Positions 46,521 to 57,675 of a stretch of 64,000 nt of DNA are shown one piece after another. Both the position numbers and the translations under genes were made by a program. The notes below the pieces were generated by a model, which worked only from the letters and a program-made list of their open reading frames with translations, was not told the origin of the DNA and searched no databases. Numbering within the stretch: position 1 is the first letter of the stretch; each line of letters opens with the position of its first letter. The stretch covers positions 49,756,579-49,820,578 of the forward strand of contig CM055313.2 of assembly GCA_029255685.2 (NCBI GenBank). The letters are read 5' to 3'. The stretch comes from Silene conica. Lineage: Eukaryota; Streptophyta; Magnoliopsida; Caryophyllales; Caryophyllaceae.

Positions 46521-46772
46521 TTTTTTTCTAAATTTCGTTTTTCCTTTGGTTTTTTTTCTTATTTTCGTGTTATTAACGAATAAAATGCGTATATCACGTC
46601 GAAATAATAAATTTGAAAAAAAAATCGTCCGAATCGGACACTCCGGGAGCAAGTTACGGCCTGTCGAAGACACGGAGGTGTGACGGGATAATGAGAGGAC
46701 TACCGGAACTCAGTTTATGTCGAACAGAGACGAAAATGGGGTAATATAAGCAAATATGTGATGAAAGTGTAT

Positions 46773-46891
46773 GGGTGCGATCATACCAGCACTAATGCAC
46801 CGGATCCCATCAGAACTCCGCAGTTAAGCGTGCCTGGGCGAGAGTAGTACTAGGATGGGTGACCTCCTGGGAAGGCCTCGTGTTGCACCCC
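46773..46891 (+). rRNA. 5S rRNA: 5S rRNA, copy 54 (family D)
   Basis: T62C; upstream AAATATGTGATG. Next at +375, one of the two longest units. Confidence 0.96.
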
Positions 46892-47147
46892 GTTTTTTTT
46901 CTAAATTTCGTTTTTCCGTTGGTTTGTTTTCTTATTTTCGTGATATTAACGAATAAAATGTGTATATCACGTTGAAATAATAAATTTGAAAAAAAAAAAT
47001 CGTCCGAATCGGACACTCCGGGAGAAAGTTACGGCCTGTCGAAGACACGGAGGCGTGACGGGATAATGAGAGGACTACCGGAACTCAGTTTATGTCGAAT
47101 AGAGACGAAAATGGGGTAATATAAGCAAATTTGTGATGAAAGTGTAT

Positions 47148-47266
47148 GGGTGCGATCATACCAGCACTAATGCACCAGATCCCATCAGAACTCCGCAGTT
47201 AAGCGTGCGTGGGCGAGAGTAGTACTAGGATGGGTGACCTCCTGGGAAGGTCTCGTGTTGCACCCT
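47148..47266 (+). rRNA. 5S rRNA: 5S rRNA, copy 55 (family A)
   Basis: G30A, T62G, C104T, C119T. Next at +369. Confidence 0.95.
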
Positions 47267-47516
47267 TTTTTTTCTGAATTTCGTTTTTCCTTTGGTTTTT
47301 TTCTTATTTTCGTGTTATCAACGAATAAAATGCGTAGATCACGTCGAAATAATAAATTTGCAAAAAAATCGTCCGAATCGGACACTCCGGGAGCAAATTA
47401 CGGCCTGTCGAAGATACGGAGGCGTGACGGGATAATGAGAGGACTACCGGAACTCAGTTTATGTCGAACAGAGACGAAAATGGGGTAATATAAGCAAATA
47501 TGTGATGAAAGTGTAT

Positions 47517-47635
47517 GGGTGCTATCATACCAGCACTAATGCATCGGATCCCATCAGAACTCCGCAGTAAAGCGTGCTTGGACGAGAGTAGTACTAGGAT
47601 GGGTGACCTCCTGGGAAGGCCTCGTGTTGCACCCC
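47517..47635 (+). rRNA. 5S rRNA: 5S rRNA, copy 56 (family B)
   Basis: G7T, C28T, T53A, G66A. Followed by a recombinant spacer. Next at +372. Confidence 0.93.
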
Positions 47636-47888
47636 TTTTTTTCTAAATTTCGTTTTTCCTTTGGTTTTTTTTCTTATTTTCGTGTTATTAATGAATAAAA
47701 TGCGTATATCACGTCGAAATAATAAATTTGAAAAAAAAAATCGTCCGAATCGGACACTCCGGGAGCAAGTTACGGCCTGTCGAAGACAAGGAGGCGTGAC
47801 GGGATAATGAGAGGACTGCCGGAACTCAGTTTATGTCGAACAGAGACGAAAATGGGGTAATATAAGCAAATTTGTGATGAAAGTGTAT

Positions 47889-48007
47889 GGGTGCGATCAT
47901 ACCAGCACTAATGCACCGGATCCCATCAGAACTCCGCAGTCAAGCGTGCTTGGGCGAGAGTAGTACTAGGATGGGTGACCTCCTGGGAAGGCCTCGTGTT
48001 GCACCCC
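47889..48007 (+). rRNA. 5S rRNA: 5S rRNA, copy 57 (family E)
   Basis: T53C. Its upstream spacer is half B-type and half E-type. Next at +371. Confidence 0.96.
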
Positions 48008-48259
48008 TTTTTTTCTAAATTTCGTTTTTCCTTTGGTTTTTTTTCTTATTTTCGTGTTATTAACGAATAAAATGCGTATATCACGTCGAAATAATAAATT
48101 TGAAAAAAAAATCGTCCGAATCGGACACTCCGGGAGCAAGTTACGGCCTGTCGAAGACACGGAGGTGTGACGGGATAATGAGAGGACTACCGGAACTCAG
48201 TTTATGTCGAACAGAGACGAAAATGGGGTAATATAAGCAAACATGTGATGAAAGTGTAT

Positions 48260-48378
48260 GGGTGCGATCATACCAGCACTAATGCACCGGATCCCATCAG
48301 AACTCCGCAGTTAAGCGTGCCTGGGCGAGAGTAGTACTAGGATGGGTGACCTCCTGGGAAGGCCTCGTGTTGCACCCC
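48260..48378 (+). rRNA. 5S rRNA: 5S rRNA, copy 58 (family D)
   Basis: T62C. Next at +373. Confidence 0.96.
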
Positions 48379-48632
48379 GTTTTTTTCTAAATTTCGTTTT
48401 TCCGTTGGTTTGTTTTCTTATTTTCGTGATATTAACGAATAAAATGTGTATATCACGTTGAAATAATAGATTTGAAAAAAAAAATCGTCCGAATCGGACA
48501 CTCCGGGAGAAAGTTACGGCCTGTCGAAGACACGGAGGCGTGACGGGATAATGAGAGGACTACCGGAACTCAGTTTATGTCGAACAGAGACGAAAATGGG
48601 GTAATATAAGCAAATTTGTGATGAAAGTGTAT

Positions 48633-48751
48633 GGGTGCGATCATACCAGCACTAATGCACCAGATCCCATCAGAACTCCGCAGTTAAGCGTGCGTGGGCG
48701 AGAGTAGTACTAGGATGGGTGACCTCCTGGGAAGGTCTCGTGTTGCACCCT
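48633..48751 (+). rRNA. 5S rRNA: 5S rRNA, copy 59 (family A)
   Basis: G30A, T62G, C104T, C119T. Next at +369; the spacer has lost an A (GTCGAATAATAAA). Confidence 0.95.
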
Positions 48752-49001
48752 TTTTTTTCTGAATTTCGTTTTTCCTTTGGTTTTTTTCTTATTTTCGTGT
48801 TATCAACGAATAAAATGCGTAGATCACGTCGAATAATAAATTTGAAAAAAAAATCGTCCGAATCGGACACTCCGGGAGCAAATTACGGCCTGTCGAAGAC
48901 ACGGAGGCGTGACGGGATAATGAGAGGACTACCGGAACTCAGTTTATGTCGAACAGAGACGAAAATGGGGTAATATAAGCAAATATGTGATGAAAGTGTA
49001 T

Positions 49002-49120
49002 GGGTGCTATCATACCAGCACTAATGCATCGGATCCCATCAGAACTCCGCACTAAAGCGTGCTTGGACGAGAGTAGTACTAGGATGGGTGACCTCCTGGG
49101 AAGGCCTCGTGTTGCACCCC
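49002..49120 (+). rRNA. 5S rRNA: 5S rRNA, copy 60 (family B)
   Basis: G7T, C28T, T53A, G66A and private G51C, so two A-box changes lie side by side. Next at +372. Confidence 0.91.
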
Positions 49121-49373
49121 TTTTTTTCTAAATTTCGTTTTTCCTTTGGTTTTTTTTCTTATTTTCGTGTTATTAATGAATAAAATGCGTATATCACGTC
49201 GAAATAATAAATTTGAAAAAAAAAATCGTCCGAATCGGACACTACGGGAGCAAGTTACGGCCTGTCGAAGACACGGAGGTGTGACGGGATAATGAGAGGA
49301 CTACCGGAACTCAGTTTATGTCGAACAGAGACGAAAATGGGGTAATATAAGCAAATTTGTGATGAAAGTGTAT

Positions 49374-49492
49374 GGGTGCGATCATAGCAGCACTAATGCA
49401 CCGGATCCCATCAGAACTCCGCAGTTAAGCGTGCTTGGGCGAAAGTAGTACTAGGTTGGGTGACCTCCTGGGAAGGCCTCGTGTTGCACCCC
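49374..49492 (+). rRNA. 5S rRNA: 5S rRNA, copy 61 (family C)
   Basis: C14G, G70A, A83T. Next at +372. Confidence 0.94.
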
Positions 49493-49745
49493 TTTTTTTT
49501 CTAAATTTCTATTTTCCTTTGGTTTTTTTTCTTATTTTCGTGTTATTAACGAATAAAATGCGTATATCACGTCGAAATAATAAATTTGAAAAAAAAATCG
49601 TCTGAATCGGACACTCCGGGAGCAAGTTACGGCCTGTCGAAGACACGGAGGCGTGACGGGATAATGAGAGGATTACTGGAACTCAGTTTATGTCGAACCG
49701 AGACGAAAATGGGGTAATATAAGCAAATTTTTGATGAAAGTGTAT

Positions 49746-49864
49746 GGGTGCGATCATACCAGCACTAATGCACCGGATCCCATCAGAACTCCGCAGTTAA
49801 GCGTCCCTGGGCGAGAGTAGTACTAGGATGGGTGACCTCCTGGGAAGGCCTCGTGTTGCACCCC
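49746..49864 (+). rRNA. 5S rRNA: 5S rRNA, copy 62 (family D)
   Basis: T62C and private G60C. Next at +373. Confidence 0.95.
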
Positions 49865-50118
49865 GTTTTTTTCTAAATTTCGTTTTTCCGTTGGTTTTTT
49901 TTCTTATTTTCGTGATATTAACGAATAAAATGCGTATATCACGTTGAAATAATAAATTTGAAAAAAAAAATCGTCCGAATCGGACACTCCGGGAGAAAGT
50001 TACGGCCTGTCGAAAACACGGAGGCGTGACGGGATAATGAGAGGACTACCGGAACTCAGTTTATGTCGAACAGAGACGAAAATAGGGTAATATAAGCAAA
50101 TTTGTGATGAAAGTGTAT

Positions 50119-50237
50119 GGGTGCGATCATACCAGCACTAATGCACCAGATCCCATCAGAACTCCGCAGTTAAGCGTGCGTGGGCGAGAGTAGTACTAGG
50201 ATGGGTGACCTCCTGGGAAGGTCTCGTGTTGCACCCT
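50119..50237 (+). rRNA. 5S rRNA: 5S rRNA, copy 63 (family A)
   Basis: G30A, T62G, C104T, C119T; just upstream AATAGGG replaces AATGGGG. Next at +372. Confidence 0.95.
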
Positions 50238-50490
50238 TTTTTTTCTGAATTTCGTTTTTCCTTTGGTTTTTTTCTTATTTTCGTGTTATCAACGAATAAA
50301 ATGCGTAGATCACGTCGAAATAATAAATTTGAAAAAACAAAATCGTCCGAATCGGACACTCCGGGAGCAAGTTACGGCCTGTCGAAGACAAGGAGGCGTG
50401 ACGGGATAATGAGAGGACTGCCGGAACTCAGTTTATGTCGAACAGAGACGAAAATGGGGTAATATAAGCAAATTTGTGATGAAAGTGTAT

Positions 50491-50609
50491 GGGTGCGATC
50501 ATACCAGCACTAATGCACCGGATCCCATCAGAACTCCGCAGTCAAGCGTGCTTGGGCGAGAGTAGTACTAGGATGGGTGACCTCCTGGGAAGGCCTCGTG
50601 TTGCACCCC
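50491..50609 (+). rRNA. 5S rRNA: 5S rRNA, copy 64 (family E)
   Basis: T53C. Next at +371. Confidence 0.96.
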
Positions 50610-50861
50610 TTTTTTTCTAAATTTCGTTTTTCCTTTGGTTTTTTTTCTTATTTTCGTGTTATTAACGAATAAAATGCGTATATCACGTCGAAATAATAAA
50701 TTTGAAAAAAAAATCGTCCGAATCGGACACTCCGGAAGCAAGTTACGGCCTGTCGAAGACACGGAGGTGTGACGGGATAATGAGAGGACTACCGGAACTC
50801 AGTTTATGTCGAACAGAGACGAAAATGGGGTAATATAAGCAAATATGTGATGAAAGTGTAT

Positions 50862-50980
50862 GGGTGCGATCATACCAGCACTAATGCACCGGATCCCATC
50901 AGAACTCCGCAGTTAAGCGTGCCTGGGCGAGAGTAGTACTAGGATGGGTGACCTCCTGGGAAGGCCTCGTGTTGCACCCC
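50862..50980 (+). rRNA. 5S rRNA: 5S rRNA, copy 65 (family D)
   Basis: T62C. Next at +373. Confidence 0.96.
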
Positions 50981-51234
50981 GTTTTTTTCTAAATTTCGTT
51001 TTTCCGTTGGTTTGTTTTCTTATTTTCGTGATATTAACGAATAAAATGCGTATATCACGTTGAAATAATAAATTTGAAAAAAAAAATCGTCCGAATCGGA
51101 CACTCCGGGAGAAAGTTACGGCCTGTCGAAGACACGGACGCGTGACAGGATAATGAGAGGACTACCGGAACTCAGTTTATGTCGAACAGAGACGAAAATG
51201 GGGTAATATAAGCAAATTTGTGATGAAAGTGTAT

Positions 51235-51353
51235 GGGTGCGATCATACCAGCACTAATGCACCAGATCCCATCAGAACTCCGCAGTTAAGCGTGCGTGGG
51301 CGAGAGTAGTACTAGGATGGGTGACCTCCTGGGAAGGTCTCGTGTTGCACCCT
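51235..51353 (+). rRNA. 5S rRNA: 5S rRNA, copy 66 (family A)
   Basis: G30A, T62G, C104T, C119T. Next at +372. Confidence 0.95.
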
Positions 51354-51606
51354 TTTTTTTCTGAATTTCGTTTTTCCTTTGGTTTTTTTCTTATTTTCGT
51401 GTTATCAACGAATAAAATGCGTAGATCACGTCGAAATAATAAATTTGAAAAAACAAAATCGTCCGAATCGGACACTCCGGGAGCAAGTTACGGCCTGTCG
51501 AAGACAAGGAGGCGTGACGGGATAATGAGAGGACTGCCGGAACTCAGTTTATGTCGAACAGAGACGAAAATGGGGTAATATAAGCAAATTTGTGATGAAA
51601 GTGTAT

Positions 51607-51725
51607 GGGTGCGATCATACCAGCACTAATGCACCGGATCCCATCAGAACTCCGCAGTCAAGCGTGCTTGGGCGAGAGTAGTACTAGGATGGGTGACCTC
51701 CTGGGAAGGCCTCGTGTTGCACCCC
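51607..51725 (+). rRNA. 5S rRNA: 5S rRNA, copy 67 (family E)
   Basis: T53C. Next at +373. Confidence 0.96.
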
Positions 51726-51979
51726 TTTTTTTCTAAATTTCGTTTTTCCTTTGGTTTTTTTTTCTTATTTTCGTGTTATTAACGAATAAAATGCGTATAT
51801 CACGTCGAAATAATAAATTTGAAAAAAAAAATCGTCCGAATCGGACACTCCGGGAGCAAGTTACGGCCTGTCGAAGACACGGAGGTGTGACGGGATAATG
51901 AGAGGACTACCGGAACTCAGTTTATGTCGAACAGAGACGAAAATGGGGTAATATAAGCAAATATGTGATGAAAGTGTAT

Positions 51980-52098
51980 GGGTGCGATCATACCAGCACT
52001 AATGCACCGGATCCCATCAAAACTCCGCAGTTAAGCGTGCCTGGGCGAGAGTAGTACTAGGATGGGTGACCTCCTGGGAAGGCCTCGTGTTGCACCCC
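51980..52098 (+). rRNA. 5S rRNA: 5S rRNA, copy 68 (family D)
   Basis: T62C and private G41A. Next at +373. Confidence 0.95.
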
Positions 52099-52352
52099 GT
52101 TTTTTTCTAAATTTCGTTTTTCCGTTGGTTTGTTTTCTTATTTTCGTGATATTAACGAATAAAATGCGTATATCACGTTGAAATAATAAATTTGAAAAAA
52201 AAAATCGTCCGAATCGGACACTCCGGGAGAAAGTTACGGCCTGTCGAAGACACGGAGGCGTGACGGGATAATGAGAGGACTACCGGAACTCAGTTTATGT
52301 CGAACAGAGACGAAAATGGGGTAATATAAGCAAATTTGTGATGAAAGTGTAT

Positions 52353-52471
52353 GGGTGCGATCATACCAGCACTAATGCACCAGATCCCATCAGAACTCCG
52401 CAGTTAAGCGTGCGTGGGCGAGAGTAGTACTAGGATGGGTGACCTCCTGGGAAGGTCTCGTGTTGCACCCT
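52353..52471 (+). rRNA. 5S rRNA: 5S rRNA, copy 69 (family A)
   Basis: G30A, T62G, C104T, C119T. Next at +370. Confidence 0.95.
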
Positions 52472-52722
52472 TTTTTTTCTGAATTTCGTTTTTCCTTTGG
52501 TTTTTTTCTTATTTTCGTGTTATCAACGAATAAAATGCGTAGATCACGTCGAAATAATAAATTTGAAAAAAAAATCGTCCGAATCGGACACTCCGGGAGC
52601 AAATTACGGCCTGTCGAAGACACGGAGGCGTGACGGGATAATGAGAGGACTACCGGAACTCAGTTTATGTCGAACAGAGACGAAAATGGGGTAATATAAG
52701 CAAATATGTGATGAAAGTGTAT

Positions 52723-52841
52723 GGGTGCTATCATACCAGCACTAATGCATCGGATCCCATCAGAACTCCGCAGTAAAGCGTGCTTGGACGAGAGTAGTAC
52801 TAGGATGGGTGACCTCCTGGGAAGGCCTCGTGTTGCACCCC
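52723..52841 (+). rRNA. 5S rRNA: 5S rRNA, copy 70 (family B)
   Basis: G7T, C28T, T53A, G66A. Next at +372. Confidence 0.93.
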
Positions 52842-53094
52842 TTTTTTTCTAAATTTCGTTTTTCCTTTGGTTTTTTTTCTTATTTTCGTGTTATTAATGA
52901 ATAAAATGCGTATATCACGTCGAAATAATAAATTTGAAAAAAAAAATCGTCCGAATCGGACACTCCGGGAGCAAGTTACGGCCTGTTGAAGACACGGAGG
53001 TGTGACGGGATAATGAGAGGACTACCGGAACTCAGTTTATGTCGAACAGAGACGAAAATGGGGTAATATAAGCAAATTTGTGATGAAAGTGTAT

Positions 53095-53213
53095 GGGTGC
53101 GATCATAGCAGCACTAATGCACCGGATCCCATCAGAACTCCGCAGTTAAGCGTGCTTGGGCGAAAGTAGTACTAGGTTGGGTGACCTCCTGGGAAGGCCT
53201 CGTGTTGCACCCC
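53095..53213 (+). rRNA. 5S rRNA: 5S rRNA, copy 71 (family C)
   Basis: C14G, G70A, A83T. Next at +371. Confidence 0.94.
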
Positions 53214-53465
53214 TTTTTTTTCTAAATTTCTATTTTCCTTTGGTTTTTTTCTTATTTTCGTGTTATTAACGAATAAAATGCGTATATCACGTCGAAATAA
53301 TAAATTTGAAAAAAAAATCGTCTGAATCGGACACTCCGGGAGCAAGTTACGGCCTGTCGAAGACACGGAGGCGTGACGGGATAATGAGAGGACTACTGGA
53401 ACTCAGTTTATGTCGAACCGAGACGAAAATGGGGTAATATAAGCAAATTTTTGATGAAAGTGTAT

Positions 53466-53584
53466 GGGTGCGATCATACCAGCACTAATGCACCGGATCC
53501 CATCAGAACTCCGCAGTTAAGCGTGCCTGGGCGAGAGTAGTACTAGGATGGGTGACCTCCTGGGAAGGCCTCGTGTTGCACCCC
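53466..53584 (+). rRNA. 5S rRNA: 5S rRNA, copy 72 (family D)
   Basis: T62C. Next at +375. Confidence 0.96.
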
Positions 53585-53840
53585 GTTTTTTTCTAAATTT
53601 CGTTTTTCCGTTGGTTTTTTTTTCTTATTTTCGTGATATTAACGAATAAAATGCGTATATCACGTTGAAATAATAAATTTGAAAAAAAAAAATCGTCCGA
53701 ATCGGACACTCCGGGAGAAAGTTACGGCCTGTCGAAGACACGGAGGCGTGACGGGATAATGAGAGGACTACCGGAACTCAGTTTATGTCGAACAGAGACG
53801 AAAATGGGGTAATATAAGCAAATTTGTGATGAAAGTGTAT

Positions 53841-53959
53841 GGGTGCGATCATACCAGTACTAATGCACCAGATCCCATCAGAACTACGCAGTTAAGCGTG
53901 CGTGGGCGAGAGTAGTACTAGGATGGGTGACCTCCTGGGAAGGTCTCGTGTTGCACCTT
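53841..53959 (+). rRNA. 5S rRNA: 5S rRNA, copy 73 (family A, diverged)
   Basis: Family A set plus C18T, C46A and C118T (seven changes in all). Helix I keeps G1-U118. One of the two most changed copies, so possibly inactive. Next at +370. Confidence 0.9.
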
Positions 53960-54210
53960 TTTTTTTCTGAATTTCGTTTTCCCTTTGGTTTTTTTCTTAT
54001 TTTCGTGTTATCAACGAATAAAATGCGTAGATCACGTCGAAATAATAAATTTGAAAAAAAAATCGTCCGAATCGGACACTCCGGGAGCAAATTACGGCCT
54101 GTCGAAGACACGGAGGCGTGACGGGATAATGAGAGGACTACCGGAACTCAGTTTATGTCGAACAGAGACGAAAATGGGGTAATATAAGCAAATATGTGAT
54201 GAAAGTGTAT

Positions 54211-54329
54211 GGGTGCTATCATACCAGCACTAATGCATCGGATCCCATCAGAACTCCGCAGTAAAGCGTGCTTGGACGAGAGTAGTACTAGGATGGGTGA
54301 CCTCCTGGGAAGGCCTCGTGTTGCACCCC
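54211..54329 (+). rRNA. 5S rRNA: 5S rRNA, copy 74 (family B)
   Basis: G7T, C28T, T53A, G66A. Next at +372. Confidence 0.93.
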
Positions 54330-54582
54330 TTTTTTTCTAAATTTCGTTTTTCCTTTGGTTTTTTTTCTTATTTTCGTGTTATTAATGAATAAAATGCGTA
54401 TATCACGTCGAAATAATAAATTTGAAAAAAAAAATCGTCCGAATCGGACACTCCGGGAGCAAGTTACGGCCTGTCGAAGACACGGAGGTGTGACGGGATA
54501 ATGAGAGGACTACCGGAACTCAGTTTATGTCGAACAGAGACGAAAATGGGGTAATATAAGCAAATTTGTGATGAAAGTGTAT

Positions 54583-54701
54583 GGGTGCGATCATAGCAGC
54601 ACTAATGCACCGGATCCCATCAGAACTCCGGAGTTAAGCGTGCTTGGGCGAAAGTAGTACTAGGTTGGGTGACCTCCTGGGAAGGCCTCGTGTTGCACCC
54701 C
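54583..54701 (+). rRNA. 5S rRNA: 5S rRNA, copy 75 (family C)
   Basis: C14G, C49G, G70A, A83T; C49G is shared with copy 80. Next at +371. Confidence 0.93.
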
Positions 54702-54953
54702 TTTTTTTTCTAAATTTCTATTTTCCTTTGGTTTTTTTTCTTATTTTCGTGTTATTAACGAATAAAATGCGTATATCACGTCGAAATAATTAATTTGAAA
54801 AAAAATCGTCTGAATCGGACACTCCGGGAGCAAGTTACGGCCTGTCGAAGACACGGAGGCGTGACGGGATAATGAGAGGACTACTGGAACTCAGTTTATG
54901 TCGAACCGAGACGAAAATGGGGTAATATAAGCAAATTTTTGATGAAAGTGTAC

Positions 54954-55072
54954 GGGTGCGATCATACCAGCACTAATGCACCAGATCCCATCAGAACTCC
55001 GCAGTTAAGCGTGCTTGGGCGAGAGTAGTACTAGGATGGGTGACCTCCTTGGACGGCCTCGTTTTGCACCCT
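54954..55072 (+). rRNA. 5S rRNA: 5S rRNA, copy 76
   Basis: G30A, G97T, A101C, G110T, C119T. C at -1 instead of T. Next at +371. Confidence 0.92.
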
Positions 55073-55324
55073 TTTTTTTCTGAATTTCGTTTTTCCTTTG
55101 GTTTTTTTCTTATTTTCGTGTTATTAACGAATAAAATGCGTAGATCACGTCGAAATAATAAATTTGAAAAAAAAAATCGTCCGAATCGGACACTCCGGGA
55201 GCAAGTTACGGCCTGTCGAAGACACGGAGGCGTGACGGGATAATGAGAGGACTGCCGGAACTCAGTTTATGTCGAACAGAGACGAAAATGGGGTAATATA
55301 AGCAAATATGTGATAAAAATGTTT

Positions 55325-55443
55325 GGGTGCGATCATAGCAGCACTAATGCACCGGATCCCATCAGAACTCCGCAGTTAAGCGTGCTTGGGCGAGAGTAGT
55401 ACTAGGATGGGTGACCTCCTGGGAAGGCCTCGTGTTGCACCCT
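55325..55443 (+). rRNA. 5S rRNA: 5S rRNA, copy 77
   Basis: C14G and C119T; upstream reads GATAAAAATGTTT, unlike other copies. Next at +374. Confidence 0.95.
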
Positions 55444-55698
55444 TTTTTTTTTCTGAATTTCGTTTTTCCTTTGGTTTTTTTTCTTATTTTCGTGTTATTA
55501 ACGAATAAAATGCGTAGATCACGTCGAAATAATAAATTTGAAAAAAAAAATCGTCCGAATCGGACACTCCGGGAGAAAGTTACGGCCTGTCGAAGACACG
55601 TAGGCGTGACGGGATAATGAGAGGACTACCGGAACTCAGTTTATGTCGAACAGAGACGAAAATGGGGTAATATAAGCAAATTTGTGATGAAAGTGTAT

Positions 55699-55817
55699 GG
55701 GTGCGATCATACCAGCACTAATGCACCGGATCCCATCAGAACTCCGCAGTTAAGCGTGCGTGGGCGAGAGTAGTACTAGGATGGGTGACCTCCTGGGAAG
55801 GCCTCGTGTCGCACCCT
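55699..55817 (+). rRNA. 5S rRNA: 5S rRNA, copy 78
   Basis: T62G, T112C (allows G7-C112 pairing) and C119T. Next at +371. Confidence 0.95.
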
Positions 55818-56069
55818 TTTTTTTTCTGAATTTCGTTTTTCCTTTGGTTTTTTTCTTATTTTCGTGTTATCAACGAATAAAATGCGTAGATCACGTCGAA
55901 ATAATAAATTTGAAAAAAAAATCGTCCGAATCGGACACTCCGGGAGCAAATTACGGCCTGTCGAAGACACGGAGGCGTGACGGGATAATGAGAGGACTAC
56001 CGGAACTCAGTTTATGTCGAACAGAGACGAAAATGGGGTAATATAAGCAAATATGTGATGAAAGTGTAT

Positions 56070-56188
56070 GGGTGCTATCATACCAGCACTAATACATCGG
56101 ATCCCATCAGAACTCCGCAGTAAAGCGTGCTTGGACGAGAGTAGTACTAGGATGGGTGACCTCCTGGGAAGGCCTCGTGTCGCACCCT
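56070..56188 (+). rRNA. 5S rRNA: 5S rRNA, copy 79 (family B variant)
   Basis: G7T, G25A, C28T, T53A, G66A, T112C, C119T. It looks like a B gene joined to the 3' end of a copy-78 type. Next at +371. Confidence 0.91.
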
Positions 56189-56440
56189 TTTTTTTCTGAA
56201 TTTCGTTTTTCCTTTGGTTTTTTTCTTATTTTCGTGTTATTAACGAATAAAATGCGTAGATCACGTCGAAATAATAAATTTGAAAAAAAAAATCGTCCGA
56301 ATCGGACACTCCGGGAGCAAGTTACGGCCTGTCGAAGACACGGAGGTGTGACGGGATAATGAGAGGACTACCGGAACTCAGTTTATGTCGAACAGAGACG
56401 AAAATGGGGTAATATAAGCAAATTTGTGATGAAAGTGTAT

Positions 56441-56559
56441 GGGTGCGATCATAGCAGCACTAATGCACCGGATCCCATCAGAACTCCGGAGTTAAGCGTG
56501 CTTGGGCGAAAGTAGTACTAGGTTGGGTGACCTCCTGGGAAGGCCTCGTGTTGCACCCC
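56441..56559 (+). rRNA. 5S rRNA: 5S rRNA, copy 80 (family C)
   Basis: C14G, C49G, G70A, A83T. The T-run is broken by a C (CCCCTC then Ts), leaving six Ts further on. Next at +372. Confidence 0.92.
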
Positions 56560-56812
56560 TCTTTTTTCTAAATTTCTATTTTCCTTTGGTTTTTTTTCTT
56601 ATTTTCGTGTTATTAACGAATAAAATGCGTATATCACGTCGAAATAATTAATTTGAAAAAAAAATCGTCTGAATCGGACACTCCGGGAGCAAGTTACGGC
56701 CTGTCGAAGACACGGAGGCGTGACGGGATAATGAGAGGACTACTGGAACTCAGTTTATGTCGAACCGAGACGAAAATGGGGTAATATAAGCAAATTTTTG
56801 ATGAAAGTGTAC

Positions 56813-56931
56813 GGGTGCGATCATACCAGCACTAATGCACCGGATCCCATCAGAACTCCGCAGTTAAGCGTGCTTGGGCGAGAGTAGTACTAGGATGGGT
56901 GACCTCCTTGGACGGCCTCGTGTTGCACCCT
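56813..56931 (+). rRNA. 5S rRNA: 5S rRNA, copy 81
   Basis: G97T, A101C, C119T, and C at -1 as in copy 76. Next at +371. Confidence 0.93.
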
Positions 56932-57183
56932 TTTTTTTCTGAATTTCGTTTTTCCTTTGGTTTTTTTCTTATTTTCGTGTTATTAACGAATAAAATGCGT
57001 AGATCACGTCGAAATAATAAATTTGAAAAAAAAAATCGTCCGAATCGGATACTCCGGGAGCAAGTTACGGCCTGTCGAAGACACGGAGGCGTGACGGGAT
57101 AATGAGAGGACTGCCGGAACTCAGTTTATGTCGAACAGAGACGAAAATAGGGTAATATAAGCAAATATTTGATAAAAATGTAT

Positions 57184-57302
57184 GGGTGCGATCATAGCAG
57201 CACTAATGCACCGGATCCCATCAGAACTCCGCAGTTAAGCGTGCTTGGGCGAGAGTAGTACTAGGATGGGTGACCTCCTGGGAAGGCCTCGTGTTGCACC
57301 CT
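57184..57302 (+). rRNA. 5S rRNA: 5S rRNA, copy 82
   Basis: C14G and C119T, as copy 77. Next at +373. Confidence 0.95.
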
Positions 57303-57556
57303 TTTTTTTCTGAATTTCATTTTTCCTTTGGTTTTTTTTTCTTATTTTCGTGTTATTAACGAATAAAATGCGTAGATCACGTCGAAATAATAAATTTGAA
57401 AAAAAAAATCGTCCGAATCGGACACTCCGGGAGAAAGTTACGGCCTGTCGAAGACACGTAGGCGTGACGGGATAATGAGAGGACTACCGGAACTCAGTTT
57501 ATGTCGAACAGAGACGAAAATGGGGTAATATAAGCAAATTTGTGATGAAAGTGTAT

Positions 57557-57675
57557 GGGTGCGATCATACCAGCACTAATGCACCGGATCCCATCAGAAC
57601 TCCGCAGTTAAGCGTGCGTGGGCGAGAGTAGTACTAGGATGGGTGACCTCCTGGGAAGGCCTCGTGTCGCACCCT
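57557..57675 (+). rRNA. 5S rRNA: 5S rRNA, copy 83
   Basis: T62G, T112C and C119T, as copy 78. Next at +374; the spacer contains an inserted TAG-like triplet (CAGAGTAGACG). Confidence 0.95.

Larger units (their letters stand above)
44539..54953 (+). repeat. Shuffled mosaic of five 5S variant families (copies 48-75)
   Basis: Family A carries G30A+T62G+C104T+C119T, B carries G7T+C28T+T53A+G66A, C carries C14G+G70A+A83T, D carries T62C, E carries T53C. The order is ABCD AED ABED ABCD AED AED ABCD ABC. Module ends always fall A-first and D-last. Confidence 0.9.
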
